From NCBI GenBank assembly GCA_019421365.1, contig JAHZFJ010000017.1, forward strand, positions 19,664 to 83,663: a DNA stretch of 64,000 nt, written 5' to 3'. Below the pieces are notes generated by a model. That model was not told the DNA's origin, ran no database searches, and was given only the letters and a program-made list of their open reading frames with translations. The position numbers and the translations under genes were made by a program. This document shows, piece after piece, positions 62,889 through 64,000 of the stretch (the first letter of the stretch is position 1; the number at the start of each line of letters is the position of its first letter). The stretch is from Lachnospiraceae bacterium (GTDB lineage: Bacteria; Bacillota; Clostridia; Lachnospirales; Lachnospiraceae).

Positions 62889-64000
62889 TTAATTCATTAA
62901 TTCTAGCATATATCTTTTCTTAGTGATAAAAAAGAACATGCTTTGCAGTATGAAATATATTCCAATTACTACACTAGCAGTTTGAATAAACTGTTTAATG
63001 ATGTCCCCCCCACCAACGATAAAGGTCATTAGATATATTAATGACACTCCCATATAACTTCCGAATAGCAATGGCAAATAAAATATAATTAATAATTCTT
63101 TACTTATTATCTGGCTAATTTCCTTTCTTGTAATTCCTATCTTATACATCTGAAAGAAGGTCTTTTTCATCTCTTCAATCTCCGAAAACTGTTTAAAATA
63201 CAATACACTTCCACTAGCAACAAAGAAAAGAATACCAAGTACAGTTGTTACAAATAAGAACACTGAGTATCCTTTCTTTAAGTCATTGTATCCCGTAATT
63301 GTTGAGTTAATTGGATACTCGGCTTTCTCATTAAGTTTCTCTTTTAGGGCTACAACACTATCATCAGACTTCTTCCAATCTCTAAACTGTAATCCATGGT
63401 AATAATACCGATTTTCCTCACTAGCCATTCCTTGCAACTTGTCGTAGTCCTTGTCATTTACGATAATAATACCGTCATTTCCAAACGCTATGATATTCCA
63501 TGTACTCCTTGTAGAATCCTTCATCGTTACTGCAATATTCATCTCTCCAACAAGTAAATCATACTGTTCTCCAGGCTCAACGTTATGCAATCCTGGAGTC
63601 CAATCAAGTATATAATGAATCCCCTCTCCCCCCTCTAGTATAATGTTCTGGTCTACCATTTGATTGTAATTAGAAACAGACATAATTGGTTTTTGCAGAG
63701 TTTCTTCTTTTCCATTCAATCTAATCTCCCCTTGAATGAATGGAAGTTCCAATGACTTATAGATTTCATACTTAGAAAATATTTCATCTAACTCTTCAGC
63801 ACTAATATCATAAGCATTACTTCCTTCAATAAGTTCTAGATTATAAGGATCCATCAATGCGATATCTTCTGATAATCGCAATAATGCAAATGGGGATGCA
63901 ACTAAGAATATTGTCATTGTACTAAGTATGCTTAAGATAAAGATAATCCTGAAATATTCATGGCAATTAAAGAACTGATAAGTTCCATAGCCAAAAGTTG
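62889..64000 (-). CDS. FtsX-like ABC transporter permease (5' part outside window)
   Basis: The frame stays open to the right edge (upstream of the internal ATG at 63917 it reads TYQFFNCHEYFRIIFILSIL), so the gene starts beyond base 64000. Seen: a membrane segment near the edge, an extracytoplasmic domain (about 63300-63850), then three C-terminal segments with GYSVFLFVTTVLGILFFVAS and a YKIGITRKEISQII loop. This is the FtsX/MacB fold of BceB-like exporters that handle antimicrobial peptides or lipids. The partner ATPase would lie outside the window. Confidence 0.82.
   Translation of the reverse strand, partial: TFGYGTYQFFNCHEYFRIIFILSILSTMTIFLVASPFALLRLSEDIALMDPYNLELIEGSNAYDISAEELDEIFSKYEIYKSLELPFIQGEIRLNGKEETLQKPIMSVSNYNQMVDQNIILEGGEGIHYILDWTPGLHNVEPGEQYDLLVGEMNIAVTMKDSTRSTWNIIAFGNDGIIIVNDKDYDKLQGMASEENRYYYHGLQFRDWKKSDDSVVALKEKLNEKAEYPINSTITGYNDLKKGYSVFLFVTTVLGILFFVASGSVLYFKQFSEIEEMKKTFFQMYKIGITRKEISQIISKELLIIFYLPLLFGSYMGVSLIYLMTFIVGGGDIIKQFIQTASVVIGIYFILQSMFFFITKKRYMLELMN

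Noticed and set aside
1..64000. CRISPR arrays, tRNA or rRNA genes, prophage
   Set aside because: No regularly spaced repeats, no cloverleaf or rRNA-like stretches, and no phage structural or integrase genes were seen on reading both strands.

Overview
The window is low-GC DNA with Gram-positive ribosome binding sites (AGGAGG type), lipoprotein signal peptides and a clostridial gene repertoire: RAT/LicT antitermination, Hcp with a Crp/Fnr regulator, pyruvate phosphate dikinase, yqzL between era and recO, many MATE pumps, and sugar-binding lipoproteins with MalFG-type permeases. It looks like a plant-sugar-fermenting anaerobe of the Lachnospiraceae, of the Lachnoclostridium phytofermentans kind. 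That placement is inference from gene content, not from a marker search. Nearly all genes lie on the minus strand.

Layout. 1-4430: a beta-glucoside operon read leftwards (licT-like antiterminator, PTS EIIBCA, 6-phospho-beta-glucosidase running off the edge) with two RAT/terminator switches and a ~150-bp imperfect palindrome. 4560-8120: hydroxylamine reductase hcp (fused to DUF1858), an unknown co-regulated gene and a Crp/Fnr regulator, linked by identical GTTGT-N4-ACAAC sites. 8140-9820: a CorC/HlyC-type membrane protein behind a leader that encodes a very acid-rich peptide and then a terminator. 9880-12170: DMT transporter, nitroreductase, GNAT acetyltransferase. 12290-23370: two closely related chemoreceptors flanking a sugar ABC importer operon and its membrane-bound AraC-type regulator, with a deleted chemoreceptor remnant. 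23620-29650: pgsA-like gene, then the L-rhamnose operon rhaB-rhaA-rhaD-fucO plus a small unknown gene. 29700-34310: D-2-hydroxyacid dehydrogenase and class I ribonucleotide reductase under a NrdR-like double box. 34530-40960: MATE pump, radical SAM protein, GntR-ABC operon, MarR-MATE operon. 41190-48500: amidase, AI-2E-family protein, araA with an arabinose-type ABC importer. 48880-50610: a decayed region (IS91-family transposase remnant, DUF6273 fragment, broken serine beta-lactamase-like gene). 50800-61480: ppdK, glycyl-tRNA synthetase, lipoprotein, recO, yqzL, era, M16C protease. 61880-64000: cold shock protein, small zinc-ribbon protein, a small hydrophobic ORF, and an FtsX-like permease running off the edge.

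How it works together. Much of the window serves uptake and breakdown of plant sugars (beta-glucosides, rhamnose, arabinose, an unidentified oligosaccharide), each locus with its own local control. Rhamnose degradation yields DHAP and lactaldehyde, and FucO reduces lactaldehyde to 1,2-propanediol. PPDK serves PPi-linked glycolysis. The sugar ABC importers carry no ATPase gene, so they presumably share an MsmK/MalK-type ATPase encoded elsewhere.

The best candidate for something undescribed is the acidic leader peptide plus terminator before the CorC-like gene, which has the layout expected of a Mg2+-responsive translation-coupled attenuator.
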